Below are positions 10,257 to 21,788 of a stretch of DNA of 64,000 bases, one piece after another. Positions within the stretch are counted from its first letter, which is position 1. Every line of letters begins with the position of its first letter. The stretch is taken from assembly GCA_004794655.1 (NCBI GenBank), contig SMMW01000125.1, positions 1,655,001 through 1,719,000 of the forward strand, in the 5' to 3' direction. The notes beneath the pieces are model-generated. The model was not told where the DNA came from, searched no databases, and was given only the letters and a program-made list of their open reading frames with translations. This stretch comes from Marisa cornuarietis (lineage: Eukaryota; Mollusca; Gastropoda; Architaenioglossa; Ampullariidae). The translations under genes were made by a program, and so were the position numbers.

Positions 10257-12300
10257 GTGATGTTGTATGTGTATACTTGATTTCCCTGTAAGAACCTATA
10301 TATATATATATATATTGCAACCAGTCTGTCCCGTGGTAAGCCATGAGACTGCACATCACCTTTTTCATTATCTTCATCATCCAACTCACAATCTGAAGAA
10401 TTTATTCATCACAATGTGGATGTGGTGTCCCAAGTGTAGTCACGAGATTATGTAGAACAGTGCAGTAGATGGTCTAGCGCTCCCGCTACACTCCCCTGTA
10501 TCAGACCTAATGTACTATATCTAAAGACTACATTGGTCAACACAAAGAACATATAAAGACAATTGCAAGTGAAGTTACAAAACATGTCAAAACATTTAAA
10601 AATAAAACAGTTGTATAAATCATGGCAACAGGAATAGCACATAGCACAGAGGTCAGTTTTTCGAGTCCAAGACCGTTAAAGTTCTTCAATACAACGACTG
10701 CCATATGAAGGAAAACATCGTTGAGAACATTGAAGTGCAACCTGCACAAGTTATTTAACAGTTCTTTCACTTTTCTTCTTCACAATGTTTATCAAAGCAT
10801 CTACCAGAATCTTCTCCAGTGTCTGTGCAACACTCGCGGCGCTTGCCATCGGTCACTCGGTGGTCACTCTGTCACGTGAGGAGGTGTACGGGAGGCGATT
10901 CACTTTTCGGGCTCCGCAGCTTCCCGGCCGCTGATATTTTTTTTTTTTTTCGTAAACGTCTCAGTGTGACGTCAGCGCTCAGCCAAACCTCGATCGGGTT
11001 TGAGTGTTTGCCAGCTATGAAAACTTGTTATGGGGCTAAGCTCAACGATGCTCAAACACTATAAAGGGCTGCCTTCAGTTTATGGTGAGAGCCAAAGTAA
11101 CTCAAGACCTGAAACTTATAAACAAAAGGGGTGTAGGGTACATCTGTCTTTATATTTGTTTATCTCTCACTCTTTGTATCTTACGTGTGAAACTCTTGGA
11201 CTTCTTTTTCTTTCTCTCCGCCGTCACCTGTGTGTGTCCCCAACAAAGCTGAGTGAGATAAGGCTACTGATTTATTTTGCTGACACCAAAACCGTTATTT
11301 CGTGATCGAATGCTTTTGCGATGTCTACCTTCTTGTGGTGATTATCTCCGACTCTGCCTTCAGTGGCCGGGGCTTTCACCTGAGTTTCACCTGTATGGCA
11401 AACCCGCCATCGACATCCACGACAGGTACCGGCGTCGTATTCCATCCATGGCTCCTGGAGTAGGAGGTTGTCTGCTTTTTTGTATATAAACCGATCGGAC
11501 AAGTCAACCGTTTTCTAATTTGACCATACCCCTCCACCACCCACGAGACGGTTCGATCACTGTTATGATTACGATGCAGCAACGACAAGTCACGTGACGA
11601 AATGAACATTCTAGAAGTTTTAGCAATTTCCTTTCGCAATTGTTTGTTTCGTATTTCTCGGGATTGTGTCCTAATTCAGAAAAGAGGCTAAAAAATCAGA
11701 CTCACATTTTAGGTAAAACATTCATATAATCTGTTCTGACCATGAATAATAAATGAGATGAATGTATGGGCATGTGGAGGAGACTCAGTACGAGCAGTCA
11801 CATCAAATGTTTGTGATAGTTAAGGTTGCCACAGTCTGACCACAACGCACAAGGTTGCAGTTTTCAGGAACAAATATCTTATTTAAGTTTAAAAAAGGCT
11901 GAAAGAATATAAAGGAAATCTGGTGCCAGATACAGGGAAGCTAGACACTGTAGAGACCACAAACCACTCACTGCAAAACAGTGGACAGGCATCATGCCAG
12001 TCTTTGCACGAGAGCCCACCTGTCCGAGTTTTCATCTGTTACATACTTCACAGTGCGGTAATACTTTCTTGTCACAAGATCCTTCTGTAACGGTGGTAAC
12101 TCCAACAGAGGTACAGCCATTCTCTGTCAACTTCCTAGCCACTCACAAATAGATCCTTTAAAAGATTCTGGCACATTTGTGAAGGACTGACTCGGCTTGC
12201 CGGGATACCACCCACATCCGAGTTGCTGGGAAAAATGGAATATGCGGGTATTCACCATCACTGGTTTCTTTCATAAGCGGCTCGCTTTTAAGAGAAAGTG
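9820..12300. other. Gap: about 2.5 kb without a supported gene
   Basis: Holds a (TG)n run (10204-10257), a (TA)n run (10300-10316), a T-run at about 10937-10950 and a G+C-rich patch (10820-11000). Short open frames on both strands, including a hydrophobic minus-strand pair at 10448-10770, show no domain, no phase-consistent splice sites and no repeat partner in the window. Confidence 0.35.
10204..10258. repeat. (TG)n microsatellite
   Basis: About 25 TG units, with a (TA)n run 45 bp downstream. Confidence 0.95.
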
Positions 12301-12599
12301 TGAGTGTGTGTGTGTGTGTGTGTGCGTGTGTGCGTGTGCAAATGACGGTAAGTGGATGTCACGTGGTCATCATGACGGCTGCTACAAAGCAAGACTGTCA
12401 CTATGGCTGCCTGCCCGGCTTGTGGACACAGTGCCTCCAGCCGCCATCGCCACGCTCCACGCAGCCATTACTAACACCTAGCGGCCACTGCAGGGAGCTA
12501 ACTCTAGATCCTATGAAACTCGTTTGCTGCGCCTTGTGCTGTGACGTCATGTTCTCGCGCGGACGTGGGCACGTGCTAAACGGTCTCGTCTTTTCCTCC

Positions 12600-12680
12600 A
12601 AGCCTAGCCGGTGGCTAGGCTTGTGAGAGTGAGTGAATGAGTGAGGTGGGAGTGAGTGAGGTGAGAGTGAGTGAGGTGGG
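12600..12680. repeat. GTGAGTGAGG-type short tandem repeat
   Basis: About seven imperfect 9-10 bp units of 'gagtgagtgaggtg' character. Peptides read through it (SEVGVSEVRVSEVGV) are repeat artefacts. Confidence 0.8.
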
Positions 12681-12829
12681 AGTGAAGGAAGACACGCGTG
12701 TTTCTCGCTCACTACAGGACTGTGTGGAGAAGCTCACCACACACCGCGAGTGTAGCCATGTCTTTATCTTCTTCATCATCACACAAATACTCTCAAAGAT
12801 ATCAAGCACCAAACATAAGGCACGCACGT

Positions 12830-12879
<50 letters not shown>

Positions 12880-12892
12880 ACACACATTTTAG
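12830..12892. repeat. (CA)n microsatellite
   Basis: About 28 CA units with one GA interruption. Confidence 0.95.
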
Positions 12893-13260
12893 TGAACAGC
12901 AAGACAACTACAGCAAGCATTACCCCTGTACTGTCACCAACACTCTATGGCAGTGGTTCACCCTATCGTAGTCCCTGTCGTGTATTTGAAAGAAGATACA
13001 TTGTCACCAGCTCATATCGAGTGTGGAGGAGCAGAGAAAAGCCCACGATCTGTGGACAGTGAGTGCAGTGAAGCGGAAAAGGTCAGTGACGTCACCAAGT
13101 AGCTCGAGCAGCTGCTGCAGAGCAGGATGACCAGTATCCTGACGGCCATCGCTGCACAGGACACGAACCGTTAACAAAGTTCCAATCCTGCATATCAGTG
13201 AGGTTTTTAACATACGATAATACTTTATGTGTCCCAGAGGGCAATACGGTGGAAGCTCGA

Positions 13261-13261
13261 A

Positions 13262-13326
<65 letters not shown>

Positions 13327-13425
13327 CATAGAGAGAGGGGAAGACACCCATTCTACACACACACACACACAGACACACACACATATATATATATATATAG
13401 AGAGAGAGAGGGGAAGACACCCATT

Positions 13426-13474
<49 letters not shown>

Positions 13475-13483
13475 CATAGAGAG
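13261..13483. repeat. Triplicated (CA)n-(TA)n-(GA)n module
   Basis: Three consecutive modules each run (CA)n, then (TA)n, then 'gagaga', then 'gggaagacacccattc' (a short unique stretch), at about 13261-13355, 13356-13425 and 13426-13502. The unique stretch is almost identical in all three. A tandem duplication of a compound microsatellite is visible. Confidence 0.9.
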
Positions 13484-14207
13484 ACGGGAAGACACCCATT
13501 CTTCAAGGGCCTCAACTGCAGCGATGTTGGGGAAAGGAAGGTTCCAGTCGCCTTCCTCCCTTTCCTGTTGAGCGAGCTGGATGTCAGATATTTCCCGGCG
13601 GAATCTACCAACATGGCGCTAGAAGAAAGTCAGGGACACGTGGTCTGTGCTAGTGAGAGGACCCAGACAGAGGCTGAACTCATCCTTGTAAATATCATCA
13701 CAGACATAATCTACATAGTCATCACATGTTCTGGGTGCTGTCAGTTAATGTAGAGTTTTCTAGTTGAGTGAGAGAATAAATAATTGTTTATGAACTGTTA
13801 TGAGTGTATTGTTGTTATGTTGCTAGTCTATGTCAGCTGTAAGTCTAAGAGGCTGTGGACAAGACTGAAAAAGTTTGTCACTTGTGTACAAACTTCAAGA
13901 GAGCTTGTTTCTGTATTTGTAAACTGATGTAAAATAAAACTCCTAGCGGAGGGGAAACATGACATACCCGGACAGTTTCGGGGTGGATGTAAAACTTAGC
14001 GCTGAAGCTTGACCTTTTGTCTATTTAGCGAAGATGTAAAGGAGAGGAAATGTGTGGTGTTACAAGTTAATGTGTTTAATGTCACAGAGGCGACTACTGA
14101 CTTCATTTTGTAAAAACAGACAAAGAGACTGGGACAGCACAACAACCACGACAACAGACACAAGTCATCATATATTAACACATTTTATTTTCTTTTGACA
14201 TCACATG

Positions 14208-14256
14208 TAAACTCACTCACTCACTCACTCACTCACTCACTCACTCACTCACTCAC
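14208..14256. repeat. (ACTC)n tetranucleotide array
   Basis: About 12 pure ACTC units. A second, longer array of the same tetranucleotide lies at 21789-21903. Confidence 0.95.
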
Positions 14257-14466
14257 CGGTCTTTCATCCTCTTTTCGTGCAGAAGTTGACGAAAGCTGGA
14301 ACAAAATGTCCGTGTCTCCTGTTCTTGCTGGTGAAATGGTTTTGTGCGAATGAATGAAACATGAATGTGGAAGTCTGTTTGTGTTTGTGTGTTTTGTCTG
14401 TGTCTGCTGTGTTTGTGTTTTTGGGTGTTTTATGTCTTTGTGTGTTTGTGTATGTGTTGTGTTGTG

Positions 14467-14522
<56 letters not shown>

Positions 14523-14809
14523 TTCGAGCTGCCACCGTATTGCCCTCAGGGACAGCTAAAGTATTATCGTATGTTATAATTGGTAAACAAGAGTAATAAC
14601 TGGTAAGTAGGATCTGACCTCACTGCACAACAATGTCCACACCTGTCACAGCAGAGGACAGAGAGACAAGAGATATTATTGGTACTTTCACATTATTGTT
14701 ATTATTATTATTACTCACACACACACACACACGAGTGCACACACTCACACATTTGTTAAAGTCGCTTTGTATATACACGATTTCTGAATGTATCTCCAGG
14801 CCCACATGT

Positions 14810-15022
14810 TGTTGATAGCAATACAGTGAGTGTTGTGACTTGTCTTATATATTTATACTATTTATAGATTTATGATTATATATATATATATATTGTTGAC
14901 AGCAATACAGCGAGAGTTGTGACTTGTCTTATATATTTATACTATTTATAGATTTATGATTATATATATCTATATATATATATATATTGTTGACAGCAAT
15001 ACAGCGAGTGTTGTGACTTGTC
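14810..15022. repeat. Tandem repeat, unit about 85-95 bp, 2.4 copies
   Basis: The unit runs 'tgttgacagcaatacagcga', then 'gttgtgacttgtct', then an AT-rich part ending in (TA)n. It occurs at 14810, 14894 and, partially, 14987. Copies differ mainly in the length of the (TA)n run. Confidence 0.9.
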
Positions 15023-15063
15023 TTCACTCACTTCACTCATTCAGCTGCAGTGCAATGGACAAG

Positions 15064-15343
15064 GGACTGAACTGAACTGAAATATTTATTTGATGGGTCT
15101 ACGACCCGTTCAAAGCAGGGCGAGATATAATTTTATCACCGACCAAAAGGAACATTCATATATATATATATATATATAACATGAATTACATCAAGTACAA
15201 AGATACGTTGATGTCCTTTCAGCCTCTCTAATTACTTAACACCTACACTCATATCAACCATTCTTCAATTGCCCACTCTTACTCCTTCTTCCCTGAAATA
15301 GCTCGCGCTCTTACAATCCTGAATAACATACGCACACACACAC

Positions 15344-15397
<54 letters not shown>

Positions 15398-16325
15398 ACA
15401 CACACACACTTATAATTTTTTAGGCCATCGGCCCCAACCTGCTTTTGCATTTTGGTCAGTCCTGCAAGTCCAACCACATGGGGTCACATTGTCAAGTGTT
15501 TCCAACTTTCTCGTTGCGCCTCTTTAGAGCATACAAGATGTGCATCGCTACATTTCTTATCTCCTTTGTTTCCCCTCGAGATAGCAACACAGCCAACGTC
15601 GTCTGCTGGTACCCGTCATTTATCAGGGGTCCAAGGTACTTGACCCTGATGTCAACATAGGTATGCCACTCTAGCACAAAATGTTCTTCATCTTCCCTTC
15701 TATCTTGGCAAAAAGGGCAGTTTTTGATGAAGGTGTTAGAATATCTGTTATTTATATTTATTTCGCTAATTCCTAGTCTGAATCGTATTAGATTATTTCT
15801 GAACTTTTTATGGTTATTACTGAGAGATATCTTTCTGGATTAAATTCTTTTTTAAACTCTCTGTAGGCTAAGTACCTATCACTCGACTGCATTTGTCTGT
15901 CCATTTCTGTACAAAGTTGTCTTTCTATCTTTGTTTGAGCAGCAAGATAAAGGCCCTAGCATCCTCCTACCCCTCTTTGTTCCCACACATGCCTAAATCC
16001 GTAGTTGTGCAGGGTATCTTCTATTGCCTTCGCCCACGGTAGTCCTAGATTGAGCTGCATGTTGTAAGCTTGGTTTGGGAATCTGGACCTGTCCATGGTC
16101 TTAAGTTTTAACCAGTATTTTACAACTCGTATTGTGCTGTTGATATATAGAGGGTATCTCCCGCTCTCGCCGTATACCATATGGTTAGGAGTTTTAATGT
16201 CTAAGCACAGAAATCTTTTGATAGCGAATAAATGGACTTTTTCAATGTCACTGAAAGGTGTCAGACCCCAGACTTCAGAGGAATATAACAGAATAGGTAG
16301 AATCTGGGTATCAAACTGCGGGGTG
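15064..16325 (-). mobile_element. 3' half of a CR1-like LINE
   Basis: On the minus strand, from about 16325, three linked frames give 'ILPILLYSSEVWG', 'KVHLFAIKRFLCLDI', 'VYGESGRYPLYINSTIRVVK' and 'YGFRHVWEQRGVGG', the C-terminal region beyond the RT domain. The 74-codon frame 15956-16180 is the best-preserved part. Frameshifts and stops follow near 15950 and 15850. The 3' untranslated end includes 'gggtcgtagacccatcaaat' on the minus strand and ends in a short TTCAG repeat (plus 15064-15082). Related C-terminal sequence occurs at 59166-59905. The RT catalytic core is missing, so this is a 5'-truncated dead copy. A (CA)n array (15330-15410) sits in its 3' part. Confidence 0.8.
15330..15410. 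repeat. (CA)n microsatellite
   Basis: About 38 CA units with a few CG and CC interruptions, inside the 3' part of a minus-strand LINE. Confidence 0.95.
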
Positions 16326-16616
16326 AACTGCGCTCACAGGCCGTGTACACACGTGTTTTTGTTTATAGCCACTTTGGAGTTTATTTTCCTCTTATAACTA
16401 CGACAACATCATTTTATCTGTTGTGATTTTGTGTCCAAAGTGGTGCTGTTAGCCATGCCTGTAGAGCATTCAACTTTCAGGAACATTTGTGGCCGATTTG
16501 TGGGGATTTTCTGGTCGTTTATGTAAAAGGAGCTCGGGCGTCAGTGAGACTACACAGCAAGGCTCGGATTTTGAGGGTAGGGTGGGTGTGTACTACTAGC
16601 AGTCATAATCGCTAGC

Positions 16617-17348
16617 ATGTTGTTATGTTCTGGGGACGTAGAATTAAACCCTGGTCCAGTTCAGGGCCTAGAGAAAACTGATTGCAAGACAAGTACGGGC
16701 GACCATGATTCCAATAACGACATGAAGTTGATGCTCACTGCCATGTTTGAACAGCAAGAACGACGGTTAATGGCTGGTTTTAACTCTGTCAAAGAGCAGC
16801 TAAGTTGTGTCCAAGATACTCTGAGTTCGCTTGGGTCTGACATAAGTGACCTACGATCTAGAACTGTACATCTAGAAGAGGAATTCGACCAAGTGCACAG
16901 AAAGTTTCAAGAAACAACTTGTACAGCTACGGACATGGATGGTAGGCTGAATGAGTTCATGACAATTACAAATGAAAAGATAGACAAGTTAGAGGCGTTT
17001 TCAAGGAGAGACAATCTTAAATTCTATGGAATTCAGGAATCGGACAAAGAAACATTCTTTATTTGTGCTCAGAAGGTGATCCATGTTTTACACGGCACTG
17101 TTCCTGATAAATTTTGGACACTATCGGACATAGTTCGTGCACACCGTGTAGGCCCTTATTGAAAGGATAAACCACGCCCCATCATAGCCCGTTTTACCAT
17201 TACAGACAAGATGGATGTGCTTACGAAAGGCAGAAGCAAACTTAGTGGAAAAGGTGTTAAGGTGCCGGGGGATTTCACACCTAGACAACGAGAGATTCTA
17301 AGAGAGCATCGTTCCCAGGGATTACGTGCGTACTACGTGAAAACTTAA
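16617..17348 (+). pseudogene. LINE ORF1 protein gene with one internal stop
   Basis: A 181-codon frame, then TGA at 17160-17162, then the same frame continues open to TAA at 17346-17348. Coding looks preserved across the stop ('IIARFTITDKMDVL' and 'PGDFTPRQREILREHRSQGL' follow), so a single nonsense change splits one ORF of about 240 codons. Residues 1-14 carry a 2A-type motif. Residues about 35-135 are polar and heptad-like (coiled coil), followed by 'EAFSRRDNLKFYGIQE', the conserved core of coiled-coil/RRM-type LINE ORF1 proteins that bind retrotransposon RNA (family knowledge). ATG 16617 is the first Met after an in-frame TAG at about 16584. The intervening codons are open and hydrophobic. 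No ORF2 follows, so the element is 3'-truncated or rearranged. Confidence 0.85.
16635..16658 (+). other. 2A-type ribosome-skipping motif, DVELNPGP
   Basis: Residues 7-14 of the ORF1 frame read exactly DVELNPGP, fitting the 2A consensus D-(V/I)-E-x-N-P-G-P. In known 2A peptides the bond between G and the final P is not formed during translation. The upstream residues (Leu/Cys/Ser/Gly, and hydrophobic codons before the Met) fit the variable upstream part. 2A-like motifs near the start of LINE ORFs are known in trypanosomes and some marine invertebrates. Activity here is inferred only. Confidence 0.85.
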
Positions 17349-17349
17349 T

Positions 17350-18955
17350 ATATATATATATAGCCTCACAGCTGACAAACACACTATTTATTGTAAAAGT
17401 ATGCATACATGCAGTTATTGTAAAACTGGAGTACTTTATATGAAAATGTATTATTCTAGATGTAACTGGTATGTCTCCATATTGTGTATATAGGCCCTAA
17501 TTATATATATATATATATATCACATATCTTACCAAACTCTGCGGTGTCTCACTCTGTCAGGACTTGTGTCTGCTGTTCTCAATGATTAAGAAATGTGTAT
17601 CCTAGCCTGAGAGTATGGCACAGTTTATACAGCTTACTTCATTCATTCATCTCGGCTCATCCTCAGCCACACTGGAGACATCTGTTGACTGTGTTTGGTA
17701 GTCTGCTTCATTATTATCACAACACTTTGACTAAGCACGATCCTCGATCTTCATCCTGTCCTAGAAAAGGAAATCAATAACATAAACACTAACTTTAACC
17801 AAAGTCTGTATTCAAAACGTAGTTAAGTTTCACTAGATTACAAAAACAACCGATTGCGAGTGTTCAAAACTCGATATCAGCTAAATTGATAGGATTTAGG
17901 CCTACCGCATAAATTGATGTAAGGATTATTAAAAACATTAACATTTTTTATCAAGAATTTTAAAATAAAATACCTTATATTACGATATTACCACGAACTT
18001 GTATTTATACACGTCGATCGGTGGCGTCTTTGTAAAGCGAGCACATGCTACAAGCGGAAATACCACGTGAGAAAACAACGGCTGGGCCTAGGGCGATAAT
18101 ATTATATATATATATATATAGCCTATATACAAATTAAATTAAACTAATGCGAGAAAGCACAATATCGTATATACAGTTTCAACTGGTATGAATAATTAAT
18201 GTTATAATATTTGACAGAATTGAAGGGCACACTTAAAATTCTCACTGCGATAGCTCGATCGGACCGGGTTATACAAACTAACAGTTGAACAAATACAAAA
18301 AAGCAGTATAGGTATTGAAACTGAAGGGGTGGCTAACCCCCTTTTTATTTTAGGAGAATGCATTGCAAAGCATTAAAATAGGCAGGTGAGATTGCGTATC
18401 TAATTATACTCTATTGTTGGAAAGACACATGACTCTCTTGGTAATATTTGACCCTAATACAGTAGCTACTTGTTTCATCTCCTTTTTGAGCTTGGGACGA
18501 ATTGACTTTTCTGTCTTGGGACGAATCGACCGGTGACCGTTTGGGCTGTGAATATATAGTACAAGCCATTGCAGCTATTGCTGTACTGGTCGTAGCAATG
18601 ATATCTGCAATTTGAAATGTCTCGTCATTAGCAAGTTCTTCCAAGACAAGTCTAAGATTTCGCTTTCGCGACTCGTTAATTGAGACGAGCGTTGTGTCGT
18701 CACGTGTCTCTCGTCCCTGTAAGTCCCACTGCTGTCACAGCTTAACAGTGACTAACGAAGGACCAACACTTGTCTACCAGTCTCCAGCCTCCGCTGATTG
18801 CGTTCACACAAGCTACTGGTGTGACAAAGTGTTGAGCTCTCTGTGACACAGTGAGTCTTACTCACCTACCAGTCGGCTGTGTGTGAGTAGCCACGATTAC
18901 AAGACAAACTGACAGCGGAGAATGTGAACAGCCTTGAACAGATCTCTGTGACAAC
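17350..18955. other. Gap: AT-rich, (TA)n runs, no supported gene
   Basis: Short (TA)n runs at 17348-17362, 17502-17520 and 18102-18120. No domain, splice-consistent exon or LINE homology seen. The 77-codon minus frame at 18411-18644 is unsupported. Confidence 0.35.
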
Positions 18956-18957
18956 CT

Positions 18958-19018
18958 TCTCCTCCAGCATCCAGTGTCAAAGACGACGATTCCTCGCGGT
19001 GGTAATAGGAAGCAGATG
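18958..19018. repeat. 61-bp direct repeat, copy 1
   Basis: The block from 'ctcctccagcatccagtgtc' to 'ggaagcagatg' recurs at 21578-21638 in the same orientation with a single difference (gacgacgat versus gacgatgat). Flanks outside the block do not match. Both copies lie beside satellite arrays. Class unknown. Confidence 0.85.
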
Positions 19019-19225
19019 TGCGACACCAGCTCTACAGCCCTTTTCCAAGTTGTCATTTAAAGCAAAACTGATACAAACATTGCATGAGTCTTTTTAAAAA
19101 CTAACTTGCTCGTACACGTCTGAACCAAGTAAAAGTCGCTCAGGTGCCCGACATCTTGGCTGCAACAGGTGTTTGAAGTCAGCCAGCGAGCTGAGAGACA
19201 TTTCAAATGCATACAGAAGACAGAC

Positions 19226-19415
19226 CAGCGCTGAAAAGAGCAAAGTTATCATCAATGGCAACAGCAAAGCAGAGATCCATCTTCAGGGATGGGTGCTCCA
19301 TGCCAGGTATCCGCATCAGGATCTCAGCGCCACTTGCAGCAATAGATGAGTTACATAGGAGAGGCCATCAGGTAAGGTTCACTAACGAGTACAAGCTGTA
19401 CAAACCCTCACAGTA
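19226..19415 (+). mobile_element. RTE-like LINE fragment, RT C-terminus
   Basis: The frame 19207-19416 contains 'GIRIRISAPLAAIDELHRR' and 'VRFTNEYKLYKPS', matching the C-terminal IRIRI..A-A---L-R-W ... FTTKYKLYKSL region of RTE-like LINEs. The downstream LLYGC block is lost. A second, independent fragment of the same region lies at 43994-44093. Confidence 0.7.
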
Positions 19416-19539
19416 ACGATGCCAGGTGTACTGGGCAGTGTGACACGAGTTCACTATAATACTGCAGGTATTGTACCATCGTCTCCACACTGCTGAGTGA
19501 TACACACTGACTGACTAAATAACTCATCACATACACATA

Positions 19540-20168
19540 CACCAAATAAACACGCACACGCACACATACCACACAAACACGCACACACACATACCACACA
19601 AACACGCACACACACACATACCACACAAACACGCACACACACATACCACACAAACACACACACGCACATACCACACAAACACGCACACACACATACCACA
19701 CAAACACGCACACACATACCACATAAACACGCACACGCACACACATACCACACAAACACACACGCACACATACCACACAAACATACGCGCACACATACCA
19801 CACAAACATACACACATACCACACAAACACACACGCACACATACCACACAAACATACGCGCACACATACCACACAAACACGCACACATACCACACAAACA
19901 CACACACATACAACACAAACACACACGCACACCACACAAACACGCACATACACACAAACACGCACACACACAAACACGCACGCACACATACCACACAAAC
20001 ACGCACACACACATACCACACAAACACACACACACATACCACACAAACACTCACACACACACATACCACACAAACACGCACACACATACCACACAAACAC
20101 GCACACACACATACCACACAAACACACACGCACACAAATACGCACACACATACCACACAAACAAACAC
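19540..20168. repeat. CA-rich minisatellite
   Basis: About 25 imperfect units of 'acacataccacacaaacacg' with variable CA padding (period about 22-32 bp). Long minus-strand open frames of up to 291 codons ([18 protein letters not shown]) exist only because the repeat lacks stops. Confidence 0.95.
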
Positions 20169-20217
20169 GCACTCTCTGGAAACCTAATCTGTACGGGAAG
20201 CATACGTGTCTCTCCTG

Positions 20218-20937
20218 TAATGCACTCCTATGTGTCATGTCTCTCCTGTCATGTACTCCCATGTGTCCTGCCTCTCCTGTCATGTACTCCCATGTGTCCT
20301 GCCTCTTCTGTCATGTACTCCTATGTGTCCTGCCTCTCCTGTCATGTACTCCTATATGTCCTGTCTCTCCTGTCATGTACTCCTATATGTTCTGTCTCTC
20401 CTGTCATGTATCCTATGTGTCCTGTCTCTCCCGTCATGTACTCCTGTATGTTCTGTCTCTCCCGTCATGTACTCCTCTATGTTCTGTCTCTCCTGTCATG
20501 TACTCCTATATCTTCTGTCTCTCCTGTAATGCACTCCTATATGTTCTGTCTCTCCTGTCATGTACTCCTATGTGTTCTGTCTCTCCTATTATGTACTCCT
20601 ATATGTTCTGTCTCTCCCGTCATGTACTCCTATATGTTCTATCTCTTCCGTCATGTATTCCTATATGTTCTGTCTCTCCCGTCTTGTACTCCTATGTGTC
20701 CTGTCTCTCCTGTCATGTACTCCTATATGTTCTGTCTCTCCCGTCACATACTCCAATTTGTCCTGTCTCTCTTGTCATGTACTCCTATATGTTCTGTCTC
20801 TCCCGTCATGTACTCCTACGTGTGCTGTCTCTCCTGTCATGTACTCCTATGTGTCCTGCCTCTCTTGTCATGTATCCTATGTGTCCTGTCTATCCCATCA
20901 TGTACTCCTATGTGTCTGGTCTATCCCATCATGGGCG
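20218..20937. repeat. 31-bp minisatellite, about 23 units
   Basis: Unit: 'catgtactcctatatgttct' plus 'gtctctcctgt' (31 bp). Substitutions such as tatatgttct/tatgtgtcct, and rare 1-bp losses, distinguish copies. As 31 is not a multiple of three, each plus frame passes through all three unit phases and all remain open (up to 261 codons). It directly follows the CA-rich minisatellite with only about 50 bp between. Confidence 0.95.
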
Positions 20938-20949
20938 TTTCTTGAGTGT

Positions 20950-21577
20950 CCCTCAAAATGTACGTTGTTATTATTCACTTAATAAACATTTATGTTGCTA
21001 TCAAGAAAAGCTAATGGATTGACTTAACTATGAAGTTGCCTTTGTGGCCGGAACATGCAGAGCCGCGTGTCTTTGCCTGGATTTGTGATGACAGTCCGGC
21101 ATTATCTATTGTGAGTCATATACACTGGTCATCATAGATATGACGGTAAATGTCTGAGGGGAGACAATCTCTCAAACCTCTTGACTAAAGGAACATAATG
21201 GCGGGGGTGGCTCCATGATTGGCAAAGCAGAGCCTGTCTAACAATTCTTTTCTAGGAAGAGTCAAATGGAGACTATTTGATGTTGAGGATCACACACACT
21301 CTCGGACACACACAGAGCACGCCTGTAAACGCTGAGTTCCACACGTATTCTTTCAGACAACAAATCACTAACATCTGTACGTGGGCTCCAACGTTTCTAT
21401 TAATCTGGTGAACTAACAATATATTCTGTACTAAATAACAAGGGGAAAGTTCAGCACAAATATTCTACACTGAGTTTACACAAAAACAAATGTATCCAAG
21501 CAGTTTATATTAAAGTCCTTCAAGTTTTCTCGTCTTCTGTTGTTTTCGGAAAAATAGTTTATAAGTGTCGGCTGATT
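20950..21577. other. Gap: unassigned
   Basis: No gene, splice-consistent exon or recognised element. Ends at the second copy of the 61-bp direct repeat. Confidence 0.3.
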
Positions 21578-21638
21578 TCTCCTCCAGCATCCAGTGTCAA
21601 AGACGATGATTCCTCGCGGTGGTAATAGGAAGCAGATG
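21578..21638. repeat. 61-bp direct repeat, copy 2
   Basis: Same orientation as copy 1 at 18958-19018, one base different. Confidence 0.85.
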
Positions 21639-21788
21639 ATATTTCTGCATTTTGTTGAATAAACCCAATCCCTGCTGTGTGCGCACATACATTGTGAATG
21701 ATTGCAGCAGGGCACCTGCTTATATACACATTCACGGAATAAATGTCAACAAATAGACACGTTGACGCGTTAAAAGTTTTAACCAATA

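Larger units (their letters stand above)
13208..14576. repeat. Inverted repeat pair with microsatellites
   Basis: The left arm (13208-13271, from 'taacatacgataatacttta' to 'cgaaaaaataacac') is repeated as its complement at 14514-14576, differing at about four of 65 positions. In both arms the inner edge runs straight into a (CA)n/(TG)n array (13272-13309 and 14470-14513). The arms enclose 1.2 kb without a gene. Short inverted repeats attached to microsatellites resemble the small non-autonomous elements known to seed microsatellites in mollusc genomes; the assignment is inference. Confidence 0.7.

Noticed and set aside
10448..10770. Hydrophobic minus-strand frames as a membrane protein exon
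   Set aside because: Two frames overlap out of register, splice borders do not agree in phase, and hydrophobicity follows from T-rich DNA.
12637..13062. 141-codon plus-strand frame
   Set aside because: Spans a GTGAG tandem repeat and a (CA)n array; no independent coding signal.
19408..20283. 291-codon minus-strand frame, Cys/Val-rich
   Set aside because: Artefact of a stop-free CA-rich minisatellite.
20220..21022. Three overlapping plus-strand frames of 140-261 codons
   Set aside because: All three frames of a 31-bp tandem repeat are open; no start, splice or domain evidence favours a gene.
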